The notes beneath the pieces are model-generated. The model searched no databases. It was not told where the DNA came from and was given only the letters and a program-made list of their open reading frames with translations. This document shows positions 1 to 14,200 of a DNA stretch of 64,000 bases, piece after piece; positions within the stretch are counted from its first letter, which is position 1, and each line of letters opens with the position of its first letter. The position numbers and the translations under genes are program-made. This stretch comes from Undaria pinnatifida (lineage: Eukaryota; Sar; Phaeophyceae; Laminariales; Alariaceae), in assembly GCA_012845835.1 (NCBI GenBank), contig JABAKD010000006.1, positions 3,420,506-3,484,505 on the forward strand. Reading direction: 5' to 3'.

Positions 1-75
1 GACCCGGATCCAGGCCCTCGAGCGTGATTTCGGCGCGCTCTGCTTAAGACATGGCAGCAAGAGGACGGGACACTG
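1..75 (+). pseudogene. Decayed upstream copy of the 5' half of exon 541-729
   Basis: The stretch resembles 541-610 (shared CCCTCGAGCGTGA core, then GACATGGCAGCAAGAG versus GACATAGCGGCAAGAG). Small indels break the frame, and no donor follows. It lies upstream of the intact exon, as expected if a segment spanning the acceptor was tandemly duplicated. The window edge cuts its left side. Confidence 0.6.
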
Positions 76-540
76 CAAAAACCTTGAACGTTAAAAACTA
101 CCATTGACCCCCGTGGGAGTTCGGACGAAAAAAATGACGAAAACAAAAATTGGCTTGATTGTAGGGTAGCATCGGCCACGCGAAGCAATCCGAGCTGCTG
201 TTGGTGTAGGAAATGTGTGCGAAACTGCAGCGCAGGAAGCTGTGAGGCAAGCGTGAGACGATGGCGATTACTCGGGTTGCCTCAAGCTTTCCATAGACGC
301 TTGATGAGATTGCGCTCGTGGCTTTTCGGCCTTTATACTATAATCAAGATATAATCAACTCCCGAAAGAGTTTATCTAAGCATACCTTTAAACCCTAAGC
401 ATAGCCCTTGTAAGAGTAAACATGAAAGCATTACATATTTCCGCACTCAAATTTGACCATAAACAGATCCGTACTGCACATAATACATATACTAAACGCT
501 GACCTTAAACAGAACCGTACTAAACTTTGACCTTAAACAG

Positions 541-1420
541 AGCCGGGTCGAAGCCCTCGAGCGTGACGCGGTGCGCGCTGCTGAAGACATAGCGGCAAGA
601 GAACGGGACGTAGCAGGACTGATAGAGCAGAAGCGAGAGCTGGAAGCAGAGGTCTCGAGGGCACAGCGAGCACTGTCCCGCGGAGCCGTGGAGACCGCCT
701 CGATGGCGCAAGCAGAAATGGTGCTGCAAGTGAGTTTTTGGGGAGGCTTTGTTTTGGGCGGGGGGATGAGGGGGGGCGGTGGGGGGGGGTAGGGGTGGTT
801 GGGGGGGGGTTAGGGTGATGGGGTACGGGGGTGGGGGGAAGCGAATGTCTCGAGGGCACAGAGGGCGCTATCGCAAGGAGTGGTGGAGACTTCGTCGATC
901 GCTCAAAAGGGGAAGTGGTGCTGCCCGTAAGTTTGTTTTTGGAGGGGGTTAGGGGTGGGTGAGGGGCGGGCGAGGGCAGGGGGGGGGGGGATGCAGGCAC
1001 GTTTGTTTGGGCGGATGGTTTTGGTGGAGGGGGTGTTGGCGGAGTGTTGTTGGTGTTGATGATGGCGGTGGTTGTTGTTGGTACTAGTAATAGTAGCAGT
1101 CGTCGTAGTTGTGGAACACCTACGATAGCTCAAGCCGTAAAAGTGTTTAAGATCAACTTTCTCTCAAAATTGATCTTTAACATAATCTTTTAATTCCAAT
1201 CGGTATTTTGATTGAACTTGAATGCGCCAGGGGAGGCTGGAGGAAGCTTTGGACGATGTTCGCGTGCTGAGGGCCGAAGTGGGAAAGCTCACCGACAACC
1301 TCTTGGCTGAAGAGAGAAAGGTGGGCTTAGCCGTAGTAGCAGTAGGTATAGTATTAGTAGTGGCAGTAGTGGTATTGGTAGCAATCATACTACTTCTGGT
1401 AGTGGCAGCAGGAGTAGAGA

Positions 1421-1452
<32 letters not shown>

Positions 1453-1946
1453 CCCGTATTTTGAAAAACGCCCTTCCTTGTTTATTGAAAACCGTGAGGG
1501 CGGGATGAGACCTCCTTGCAATCCTAGAACTGCAGCAATAATTTGCAAGCAACACGCTATTATCACGGTTTCAGTGTTTGAAGGTGAAAGGCGTTGTCAG
1601 ACCAACCCCCAAAGACCTCACCTCCATTTTGATTGGTCAATCCTAATCCCACCCCACCCCATGTTACCATTTTGATTGACCGACCCTAATCCCACCCCAC
1701 ACCCTGATCCCATTTTGATTGGCCAAACCTTATCCCGCCCCACACCCTAATCCCATTTTGATTGGCCACACCCCACACCCTGACCCCACCCCCTGTAATT
1801 TTGGGGCTAAGTTAGGGCTTAGGCTTCTGGTTGGGTTGGGACCCTGCGGGCGCACCGTCGGGCGCTTGAGGCATTTTGAGAGGGGCCCCAATTCTGTATG
1901 GCGCCTTCCAAATTAGAAACTCGCGTTTGTTCGTGTTTATAGTGGT

Positions 1947-1991
<45 letters not shown>

Positions 1992-2041
1992 TAATAGTAG
2001 TGGTAGTAGTAGTAGTAGTAATAGTAGTGGTAGTAGTAGTG

Positions 2042-2096
<55 letters not shown>

Positions 2097-2190
2097 TAGT
2101 AGTAGTAGTAGTAGTGGTAGTAGTAGTAGTAGTAGTAGTGGTAGTAGTAGTGGTAGTAGTAGTAGTAGTAGTAGTAGCAGTAGCAGTAGC

Positions 2191-2222
<32 letters not shown>

Positions 2223-2227
2223 TAGTG

Positions 2228-2266
<39 letters not shown>

Positions 2267-5200
2267 TTTCACAGTAGTAGTAATGGTATTAATGTAGTAT
2301 AGCAATAATAGCTGTAATGTTAGTAGTATAGTATTTACAGTACTAGTAGTAGAGTTGTTTCGATAGCATTTTGATAAGAGTAGTGTCAATGTGTTCATAA
2401 TAGTAATAGTGGTATAATGATACGTAAAAGTGATAGCACACACCCCACCTTCCCAACCCTTCCCTTACCACCCCTTCCCTCCACCACCTCCCTCACCCTC
2501 TCCCGTCCCGTCCCCACCATTCTCCAATAGACGATTACCGTGAGGGACGAGGCAGACCGCTTGAGAACGAGCTTATCCCGCACTACTCCAGAAACCAATT
2601 TCCCCAAAAACCGCCGGTCCAGTTTTGAAGGGATGTTGGAGTTTTTGGGTGTGACCCCTCCCCCCCCCCCCCTCCCCCACCCCGGCCCTCCTCTATTCCG
2701 GGGAGTTTTCATTACTATGCAAAGGCGACTACGGCGCGAGATGAGGCAGACCCCTTGGCAATGAGACTATCCTATTCTGATTCCAAGTATTTGTCTCCAT
2801 AAACGCGAGATGTAATTTCAATATTTTTTCAGTACGTTAAATTTGGAAAAAAAATCACCTCCACCCCCCGCCCCTCCCCCCCCTCGCGCCATCCCCTTAT
2901 CTATGGCTTTCCACGTCAACGAACATTGACAGGCGACTACGGCGCGGGACGAGGCAGACCGCTTGGGAACGAGGTTATCCCACCGCAGCGCCGGTTTCGA
3001 AGGTTTGGAGGCGGAAGTAGCGTCCTTGCAAGCGGGGATGGCGGTGGCTAGGGTCGAGGCAGCGGAGCGGGAAGGGGTTTGCGCTCGGATGGAGGCCGAA
3101 TCCGAGAGGTGAGATGATGGGAGGGAGAGGGCGTACTCAGTTTGTGCATGGCCGTAATCGCATGGCCATAGACTCTCGCATCCCTACTATGCCGAGATGG
3201 AGCACGTCGGGTTTTCACCAACCAGGCAGACATTGCTTGCACCAAGCGCGACGCGCCGTGAGGTGTTCGGCGAGTCGCATGAAGAGTGAACTGCATCCTT
3301 CCAAGAACCGCTCGTAAGACGGACTTGGGCACCTTGTGCCTACGTTCTTGCTTATGGATGACAGCACCAATGAGTTACTTTGTTCTCTGGTATGGCCACT
3401 CCAGAGACAGCAATGGGTATTACTATGTAACTGCCTCGTGGGTGCCTTACCTTATGGGGCTTGGGGGCGGGGTGTTGGGGGGAGGAGGGGTGTGGGGGTG
3501 GGGGGTAGGGGGGGAGGGGAGGGGATTGACGGTGGGGGGGGGGGGGCAGAGATGGGGAGAGGGGCGAGAGGGGGGGGTGGGGGTGTATTCAGTTTGTGCA
3601 TGGCCGTAGTCGTATCGCCATAGACCCTCGCATCCCCACTATGCCGAGACGGAGCACGTCGGGTTGTCACCAACCAGGCAGACATTGCTTGCACCTAGCG
3701 CGAAGCGCCGTGAGGTGTTCGGCGAGTCGTATGACGGGTGAACTGCATCCTTTCAAAAACCGCTTGTAAGACGGACTTGGGCACCTTGTGCCTACTTTTT
3801 TGCTTATGGATGACTACGCCAATGAGTTACTTTGTTTTCTAGTGTGGCCACTCCAGAAACAGTAATGGGGATTACTATGTAACTGCCTTGTGGGTGCCTT
3901 ACCATGTTCACACTACGTGATGCGATCATTCCGCTTGTGCGGAGTTAGGGTTCTCCACCCCGCACAATATGATCCAACTCGAAAACCATCATGGCGACCG
4001 CCAAAAAAAGAAGGAAAAAAACGGTACCCTGGTTGTCTAGCTCACGCAGTGATCGGCATGTTTTACAGCGTCGTTGCCAACCAACGCCAACCCCAATGTA
4101 CATATATATATTTTACAGCGTCGGTTCCAATCGAGGCCAACTATGATATATATGTATTAAATGTGGGGGAGGGGGCTTCTGATGGGAAATGCAAGAGGGA
4201 AGAGACAACGATTTGGCCATTGTAGGGCAACTCACGGACAGATCTGCAAGCCTGTTCATAGAGATTGTAAAGCTAAGGCGAAGACTACAGCTGAAGCTCG
4301 GTCTCTCTTTCGCCCTCCTTCTCTCTGTGTGTATCTGTATTTCTGTCCCTCCCTTCCATTCCGTGTCTCTCCCTCCGCCTACCTCGCCCCTCTCGCCACC
4401 TCTCCGCCCCTCTCTGCCCCCTTGCCCTCCCCCCGCCCCCCCTTACCCCTCCCCCCCACCCGGCCTCCTCTATCTTGTTTTGGGTAGATTGAGATCGAGT
4501 GTGGCCGGTCTCGAGCAACAGCTGGCCCTGTCTAAAGAGGCCTTGTCGGACAAGAACGACGAAATCAGACGCCTTAAGGCTCTCGCCAGGCAGCTCGAAT
4601 GCTCCAGGTCAGTTTCATTTTTATTTCTTTTTTTTTCTCCAGCGGGTGGGTGGATAAGAACATCAAGACTTTTCACGGCTCGGCTCGGCTCGGCTCGGCT
4701 CGGGTCAGGGTAAACCCGAGCCGACCCATGATGTTTGAAAACTCCTGACTCGACCCGGCCCGACCCCACTCGACCCGCGAGATATTAAGCGGCTTGGGAC
4801 ACGACCCGTGAATAGCCCTGAAAAAAATATGTAACCCTGTTAGCACTGGACTCCCGACATGGGGACAAAAGACTTGGAATCTGACAAGGATCATTTTACG
4901 AGTAGGAAAGGGCTAATTAAGCTCACCATAGGTCAGACCCGGTCTTTTTTGCCCCATATCAAAGTGGCAAGTCGTAAATCCTGTGTTTTTTTGCTTCGTG
5001 TCCGGTACCAGGTACTTGTTACCCGGTAGTCATTTTTTCTTGTAGCTTATCAACTGCTACTGCTGCTGCTCGTACTACTACTACCATACCAGGTATGTCG
5101 TAGTAGTATTTTCACCGCGCATTAATCGTAATACAATAGCACTATTACCACCCGCCACTACTGACTACTGCTCCTACTTTTGCTGCTCCCACTACTGCTA

Positions 5201-8200
5201 GTACTACTACTACTAGTACTACCACAACCACCACTATAGTACTACCACTACTACCACTACTACTACTATTTCTACTACTACTACTGTTACTGCTACTACT
5301 ACTATTGCAAACGGTCTATCATGCTCTGTTGTTTTTGGTTGATCACCCTCTGTTCTGTCTCGTCCGCGTATCGACCGTTTACCCTCTGTCTTTCATAACG
5401 AAAACCTGTATGCACCGTCATCTCTTTGTTTTTTAACAGAGCCTTGTTTATATTTGTTTTTTCTTTCCGAACGACAAAATACACCCCTCAGGGAAACCCT
5501 GAAGGCCTCCGGCGACGAAGCTCGCGCCAACCTTCGAGGAGCGGAGTTGCGGATCGGACAGGCGTTATCAGAAGGGGATGGCGCCAAGAGAGATGCGGAG
5601 GCTTCGAGAGGAGAGGTATGATCATGTGATTACTAGCCCGTTTAGCACTGCACTCCCAAAATGGGCATACAACACTTGGAACTAGACTAGAAAGTTGGAA
5701 AAGGGTGAATTCACGTTTAGAAACCCTTAGGAAAAGCTTCATTGACACGTTATGGTGTTGCTCTCGAAAGCCCCTCTGAAGACCCAGGAAACGCGAGTAT
5801 GAGAAAAACAGCCCCCCCTACGATAACGCACCCTACTCGCATTCGTGCCGTGCAACGACCTGATTGACCGAGGATCGTTCTTTCGGCCGGCCAGTTTGCT
5901 CTGGAGAAACACGCCCGAAACGCGCGGCGGAGCCGCCCGCGACTGCCCCTGCCGACCTCGAGCCCCAAGAGCTGACGCGAGGGTTACGGCTCATGGTTAG
6001 GGTTGGGGTTAGGGTCAGAGTTAGGGACGCGCGCTACGATGCAGGTACCAGACTCATCTCACGGCAGGGGTACAGCAGATTCTAAAAATTTTCTGAGGTT
6101 TCCTAGCATGAGAAGCTCAATACCTCCCCCGAAACATGACTTCGAAGGCGTTCGTTCGCTGCGAATCCGGTCGACACTTCTATGTGCGGTACTGTTATTA
6201 ATAGTAGTCCTAAAGACAACCACACTCGTAAAGGTATGAGACGAACCGGTAGTTCTACGCTTGAGGAACTCAACCGGCCAGGTATACCTTTTTTTGGCTC
6301 AAATAGTGCAACTCCTACGGTGGGATGACTCACCAGTAGAACACGTTTCTGAATGACGAGGCTCCTTAACCTGTTAACACTGTTAATACTATTAATACTA
6401 TTAATACTATGGATAACATCGTCGGACTGGCTTTATTTCTTGTGTTACAATATATTTATATATATATTCTATATGTATGTGTACCTAGGCCATGGGCTTT
6501 TCCATCGGGTTTGCACTTTCCGTTTTTGACGCGTGCTACGATAGAGGCGTCAGTTTTCGTCTGAAATGGTTTCTGAATGACGGCGCTCCTTGACCCAAAA
6601 TCATCGGAAATAGGCCGTTTTTTTCGCGTGAGCATTCGCCGTGTACCTAGGCCGTGGGATTTTTCATCCGGTAGGTGAAGCAGTTATTTTTCTGCGAATC
6701 AGTTTTTTGGGAGAGGTCCTAAGCTCCCAAGTTGAGGAAAAAAACTCGGAAAAAAAACTTGGTGCACACCTTTATCGTAGCACGCGTTTTTTTTACTCAA
6801 AAATTAGTTTTTGCCTGAGAAGGGAAAGAGCTCAATAGGTTATGAGCCCCAAAAAAATAAAAAATGGTGCACATCTGAGCCATCCCACGCACGGTGGAGG
6901 TTTCCACATTTTGGGCCATATGGCGTTTCTGTCAGGTTGAGCCCCTCAAGTGAGTAACCACCGGTTACTCTGACACTGTTTCGAGTGTATTAATAAGGAC
7001 TAGCGCGTAGAATTGTTGGTCGGATTGCGAGAACGAATGCCTTCCAAGTCTTGTGTCGGGTGAAATGCTGAGCTCCTCGTGTCAGGAGCTCAGGAACTTT
7101 CTTAGAATCTGCTGTACCCCCCCCACCGTAGCATGCATGTAGGGTTAGGGTTAGGGTTGAGGTCGGCTTGAGTCTGGCGGACGACTAAGATTGAGTTGGA
7201 CCAAGTCGCGCCGCACGAATGAGGGTGCAGCGCCGCGTTGCGTATACAAGGGGGCCCCTGGTGGCACAGAGTCGACGTATGTCTTGGATGGCAGACGTAT
7301 GCGTGTGATAAAACAGGGGACAGGTCAACTTGCTCCCCCCTCTCTTGTCAGACCTTGCGTTTGCCCGAAATTTGGTGCAATATAGCTTTGAGAATCTCAA
7401 GCGAGCAGCACCGGGTTTAAGTGTTAAAAAAGCATAGATGGACCTGAAAGGGGGATACGTGTCTGTCCTAGGCTTATCATGTACTCCGTATAACATTTGG
7501 CGTCGTCGGCATGACGAAATATGACATTTTTTTTTATTATTACCTTATGACAGTAATTGATTCTTCGTGGTTTGCGTTGGCAGTGCGGCTAAATCATCTC
7601 CCGAAAAAGGACCGTATTGCTGTGCTTATGGTGCTGGTCATTGCTCCAATGTATAAATTAATCTTCCCTGCTCCCCTCTCCCGTTGCCCCAAAAACACCT
7701 TCGAAGGTGGAGCAGCTGAAAGCGGCGCTTGCCGAGCTGGACGCCGATCGAGACCGGTTACAGGTGACCATCAACTTAACCTTCAACTTGTACTTTTCAG
7801 CTGTTGCTTTTCTGTTTAAAGCCAAGTTGAAGTTGACTTCATGAAGATTAATCCATGTGGAGATTTTCGAGATAGAAATGATCTGGAAGTGCTTTTTTTG
7901 TGGTTGAATTCAATTTATTTTTTTTATGTTTGCATTCAAGTGGTTGAATTCATGACGGTGACGTCTGGTTGAAGTTTTGGTTTCACGTGGCCTTGGCACC
8001 AAATACAGAGTATACCTGCAAAGGCGTCTGCATCGTTATATGAAATATGTCGCTCGCGGGCGAGTATTTTTTCTCTTTCTTTTTTTGGGGGGGGAGGTGT
8101 TGATGTGTTGGCGTTGAAGTTTTCTTTCAAGTTTGATTACGTTTGGTTTTTGCGTGTTTTTCACCCAAGAGCACAAAATATTCCCACCGTGTCTCAAGTG

Positions 8201-11200
8201 TGATACCGTTGTTTAATCCATCGCTCCCGGGCGAATGATGTTTGATTTCATTTTGGCGGGCTGATTGGAGTGCTTTTTCTGTGGTAGGTATTGGTAGTGA
8301 TGTTGGTGGTGTTGCCTTAGGTGTTAGTGTTGGTATTGGTGCTGGTGGTAATGGTGGTGGTGTTGTTGCTGATGTTTGCGTGGTTGCAGTTGTTGTTGCT
8401 GTTGCTGTTGTTGTCGATGTTGTTGCTGCTGTTGTCGTTGTTGTTGCTGTGTTGTTGTTGTTGTTGCGGTTGTTGTTGTCGTGGTTGTTGTTGCTGCCGT
8501 TGTTTGTGTTTGGGTGTCGTCGTTGTTGTCACCGTTCCCGTTACCGCCCCTTGTCATTGCTGCCGATTTCATCGCCCACCCGCAACATCCTCCTCACCTC
8601 CCCTCGATTTCTTATCTCAGGACACACTGGACAAGCAAAGCGAAAGGCTTGCCGCTCTTCAAGAGGCCGACAATCGCTGGCGCCAAAAAGTGGTGGAGGT
8701 CGAAAAACGCCTCCGTGAAGAGGGATCGAGGTGCTCGGACCTGGAAAGAGCCCTCGAAGACGTGGAAAAAAGGTATGGTGTGCTGTGATAAAAGGTTATG
8801 CCGAGGAAAAAAAAGTACGCCACGGAAATAAATCATTCCGCCTTTTAAGAAAGGTATTGCGCATCCAGGAGCTATGTTTTGTTACATTGCTACAAATGCA
8901 GTAGGACAGCCGTGGTGTTCTAAAATTAGAAAATGCTTGGGGTCGAAGAGCGCCCATCAGTCAGTGTCGGTAGGCCGAAACGCACTCCCGCTACCGTAGC
9001 ATAGCTATTTGCGTTGATATGTACAAGGAGTTGCACAGGGATGAACACTATCACCCAATCCATTCAAGGTATATATTAATGACACGATAGTAGCAGTCGA
9101 AAGCAGCAAAGCAAGGAGTCACGATGGGGGATTAATACGGTGTCGGGGTTGATGTTTGCGGATTATTTCGTGGGGATATCAGAAACACCCGAAGGATTGC
9201 GGAAACAGAGAGAAAGCACTAGAGTACACTAAGGAATGCAGAGTGACAGCGAACGTGAAAAAATGCGCAGCAGCTGTATGTAACGAAGCTAAGGTGAATC
9301 CGGTATATTTCAAATAAAAGCGGGGAGAAGATGAACTACCGATCGTAGACCAATATACGTACATTGGCGTAGAGATCTCAAAGGACTGCTTTTGGGATGC
9401 ACACATAGCGAAAGTAATAGGAAAGGATAAATCACAAGTAGGCAAGATGGATGCGATCCTAACAGACCCACATCTTCACACTAGAATTAAAATATGTATT
9501 CTGATTTATGTGATTGTACCAAAGTTAGAGTATGCAGGAGAAGTGTGGGAAGGGAACGCGAAGGTTTTAAGACAACTGGAAACAGCGCAGGTGACAGCAG
9601 CTAAAAAGATACTAGGATGCTCAAGTATGACGAGTAGTACAGTTTTAAGAGCAGAACTAGCAATGTACCCACTTAAAACAAGTAGAGACGAGAGAAAGTT
9701 GAAATGACAATAAAAAGTAAATAATATGCCAGAAAAGAGGCTGCCAGCCATAGTTGATAATACTGTATGGGAGAAAGTAACGAAAGAGCGAGCTGGAATA
9801 AGATGGGATAACGTAGTCGAGAAAATATGGAAGGATAGAGGGGGAGACCAAGAAGAGATACTGTCTACAGAGAAGTTTGGCGGGTACAAGACAGAAGTAA
9901 AATGAAAAGTAGAAGAAAGGGAAAGGCAAACGCTAAGAAGTAAGGTGAAAGAGGAGAAGCACTTAGAGATATACCAGGGGTTGAGGGAAGACATTGGAAT
10001 GAAAACGTATCTTCACGGCCCAATGGACTACGCGAAAAAGCTGAAAGTGCGATTTTGTGTAGGGAACCTGGACCTACCAGAAAGAAGAAAGAGATATTCC
10101 AGTAGTCGGGAGGAGGACGTGGCTACAAATATGTGCCCGTGTGGGACAATAGAGTAGGGCTCACGTAGTAGGAGAATGTGAAATATACAAGGAGGAACGG
10201 GATGCGTTCGAAGAGGAGACGAGGAAATTAGACGTAAGTGATATGGAAGAGTTTGATAGACTAGAGAGTAGCGAGAAAACGATCGCTATCCTAGGAGATA
10301 GATGGTGGCCGCAGACGGCGAAACAGGATGGGGATAGGATAAGACAAAAAGTTTATATGTAGTATATGGAAGAAGCGCAATGAGCGCCCAAATTTTGGAG
10401 GTGTCTCTATTAGGAGTAGGAACGATGCTCCTTCTCCAAAGGGATGCGTAGTCAATGGTCGAATGGCTAAGACAAGCAACAAATGAGTACGCCCCCCCCC
10501 CACAATAAAGTGTACAACACTAAACTGGCCCCCCTCACTAAACTGGTCCTCCGCACTAACGAGTACCTCGCTAAACTGGACCTTCGCACGCTACACTAAC
10601 GCGGGACTACCACTGTTGTTTTGTCGTGAATCGACGTTTTGGTTTCAATTCGACTTTCAGAGCGAGCGAGGCGGGAGGGGAAGCGGCGGAAGGGTTGCGC
10701 AAGATGGAGGCGTTGTCTTCGGAGCTGGAGGCCAAGACTGGCCAGCTCGCAGCGGCAACGGAAGACCTAGAGGTAGGACACGGTAAAATTATGCTACGGT
10801 ATGGAGGGTGGCGTTGGTGGGGTTGATGGGGGTGGTGTTGCTTCGGCTGGGTGGCAAGGTGAAAATTGAAGGCATTGAAGCGTAGGTAGAAAACTCGGAG
10901 GTGTTGGAATTGGTGAATAAACGGGAGTGGGGGAGCGGAAGAAGGCAGGGGGGGGGAAGGAGGGGGGGGGGAGGAAGGGGGGGAGATGGTAGTGATGATG
11001 TTGGTGGTGTTGGTGTGTTGCTGCTGCTGCTGCTGTTGTCAATGCTGTAGCTGATGTTGGTGGTGGTTGGTGTTGGTGTTGGCGATGGTGCTGGTGTCAA
11101 TGGTTTTTCGTGGTATTGGTGTTTGTTTTTGGTGGTGATGGTGGCGGTGTTTCGTGTCGGTGTTGTGTGTTGTTGCCTCGTCCTTCCCTCGTCTTAATGC

Positions 11201-14200
11201 ATCTCATCTCAGAGCCACGCCGAAATCGATTGTGTACTTTTTGGCCGGATGCTTTTTTCTGGCCGAAAGACTGCCTAATGCGATACCAGGTATCTTACGT
11301 ACTATTTTCTAGGGGGGTTAGTCTAATAGTTAGTCTAGTTATTTTAGTGGAGGTCGAGGGGTGTTTTCATTTGTTGAAACAGTTTGGCGTCTCACGGCAG
11401 TTCAGACAGAGTCCTTGGTTTTCTCGCGTGGCTGCCGCGCGGGCTGGTGGGGAAAGCAGATCGCCCCATAGGGTCGTCGGTCGAGAAGCTACCACCAACG
11501 GTGCAGAACTTCATCTCAGTAGTGGGCAATAGCGGCCGGTGTATCACGCAGCTTGCAAAGATGAGTATCGCCCCTGTTATTTTCGGACTCACAGCTGATG
11601 TGTGAATTTCATAAAATACTTACTTTGCGTGTTGGAGGAAAAAAACAAAAACAATCCGCTAAGCGAATATCTGCGATATACTAGCCTTGCAAGTTTTCAT
11701 CGGGTGGCGCCGAGTGGCGCGTACATTTTTTCTCAGCATCTGGGTTTTGGTATGATACGAGTAAGGGCACATGCGGAGTCCCTTATCTCTTGTCCCATCT
11801 CTTTGCCTTTTATTTTCTTCATCCTGCGCGCTAAACTGCGGCCTGTAACTCGTGCTTCTCCCCGATTGCCAGATGATGGCCAAAGAAAATCAAGCGGTTA
11901 CCGGAGAGCTAGCGCGTCTGGGCGCCGAACGAGACGACAATCGACGCAAGCTTGGGGACGCTCTCCACCAGCAGGCCACTTCGGAGCAGGTAGGTAGAGG
12001 CACGCGCGCGGATAAATCAGACGGAAGCGCAACCACAAGCGAAACCAAACCAACTAAACCAAACCAAACCAAACCAAACCAAACCAAACCAAACCAAACC
12101 AAACCAAACCAAACCAAACCAAACCAAACCAAACCAAACCAAACCAAACCAAACCAAACCAAATCAAACGATACGAAGCGAAACGAAACGACAATAAAAC
12201 TTCATCCTTAGCCTTTTCACTACTGAAAAAATGATCCCCAAACCATGACGTATGCTTCCAAGCACTTTGCCCCCCAAAACCGTGAGTAGAGTTTTTCAGG
12301 GATTTAACGGGAGCAGGACGAAACGAAAACGAAACGAAACGAAACGGAGCGAAACGGAACACGTCCCCATCCCACCCCATCCCCCACTCCTCCGTTTCTC
12401 CAGAAGAGCGCAAAACCTAGCAAAGTCTCACAAAATACGTACGCTCGAACAAAGTCTACTGTAAACCAAATGCAACCCAAACGTTAACGGTGTATAACCA
12501 GAGCTAACCAAACCTAAGAATGTCTAGAACAAAATCTGCTCCATAACAAAATGTAACAAAACATGTTTTACGTACATAAATTTCGAACTACTACTACTAC
12601 CTCCGTGTGGATCGATCCCAGGCGACACGAGCTGCGCAGTTCGAGAAGGAAGATCTGCTGAAGAACTACAGGGGTTTACATGCGGAAAAAAGGCGTCTGG
12701 AGGCGGGGGTGGACGAGCTGCAGCTGGCCCGACAACGCCTTACCAAGGTATGTAAAAGGAAGCCATGGATAATGTTATGGGTATAATGAGGGCGCAATTC
12801 TAGAATGGTTTACCTTTACGTATTACTTCTATGGACCCTTTTAGGGACTTGAGAGGGTCGAAGTGTGGTTGTTTTTGTTGATGTTTTTGTTGTTGTCGTT
12901 GTTGTTGTTGTTGGTGGTGTTGGTGTTGTTGTTGTTGTTGTTGTTGTTTTGTCGTTGTTGTTGCTGTTGCTGGTGCTGGTGCTGATGCTGTTGGCGTTTG
13001 GTGATGTTGAGGTTGTTGCTACTGCTGTTGTTGTTATTGCCGCCACTATTGTTGGTCTTGATTGCTGCCGTTGCTGTGGTTACTGCTGTTGTCGATGCTG
13101 TTGCTGGTGTTGTCGGTGTTGCTGTTGTCGCCGTCGCTACTGTTGCTGTTGCCTCTTTATTTTATTCTCATTTTGCTGTTTGTATCGTTATTTCAGAGCC
13201 TGGCCGAACGCGATGCCGAGGTTTCTAAGCTAAGGGCGTCTGCCACCGCGGTCGAGGTACAGCTTCAGCGAAAGACAATGGACCTCGGTGCCCTTCAGCG
13301 TCAGGTAGGGTTGTGCAGCAACCGTTACATTCACTTCGTTCACTTTGTTTACTTAATCTTCTACGTTCACTCAATGCTCCAAATTTCACTTCATTCACGT
13401 CGTCTTCTACGTTCACTTCATGCCTTACACTTGCTTCATTCACTACGTTCCCTTCAGCCTCGTCATTATCTGCGTTCCCTTCACATCCACACGCTTTTTT
13501 GCTTGACGTTAGTTTCTCTCTCGTTTTCAAATCACGTTTTTCACTTTGACTTTCGCTTTTACTTTTGCTTTCAATATCGCTTTTTTATTTCACCTTCTTT
13601 TTCACGTTCATTTTCACTATATTATTGTTCACTTTCATTCTTTTTTCTTTCATTTTTACTTTCATTTTCGCTATGAGTTTGACTTCCGCTTTCAATTTCG
13701 CTTTCAATTTCGTTTTCATGTTCACTTTCGTTCCAGCGCTCATTTTCGCTCAAATTTGTTCATTCCCTTCTTCTTCATCCCATTTACTCAATTCGTACGT
13801 TCGCTTCCTTCCTTCACTTTCTTCACTCAATTCGTGCGCTCCATTCACTCTCTCATTCAATCCGTGCACGTCGTTCGCTCCATTCGCTTTTCATTTGCTC
13901 AATTTGATGTTCACTTCCTCCCCTTCGTTTGCTTCATTCACCTCACATTGACATAGCCATCTTCATTTTCACCTCCACACGCTAACTTTGCGCAATGCTC
14001 GTTTCATGTGCTTATTTTCATTCCTCATGCAAGTTTTCTTTTTCAATCGCAGCTGTCATTTCACAGCTAATTACTTGTACTGTGTATTTTTAGTTCATTT
14101 TTTTTTTGCGATTCTCCCCCATGCCTCTGGGAGATAGATAAATTGTCGCCACAAACGACCAAACAGGAAGAAGATAAGCTATGCAAACACTTTTTTTTAC

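Noticed and set aside
1946-2443. Long Ser-, Val- and Tyr-rich frames
   Set aside because: They are translations of the (AGT)n array; composition and all-frame openness show an artefact.
4189-4713. Single long + frame including exon 4488-4607
   Set aside because: The middle is a C-rich intron; the phase-consistent spliced model uses only 4488-4607.
11210-11280. Possible extra coiled-coil exon after ATCTCAG
   Set aside because: The frame hits a stop without a donor, and the phase between 10772 and 11873 already closes.
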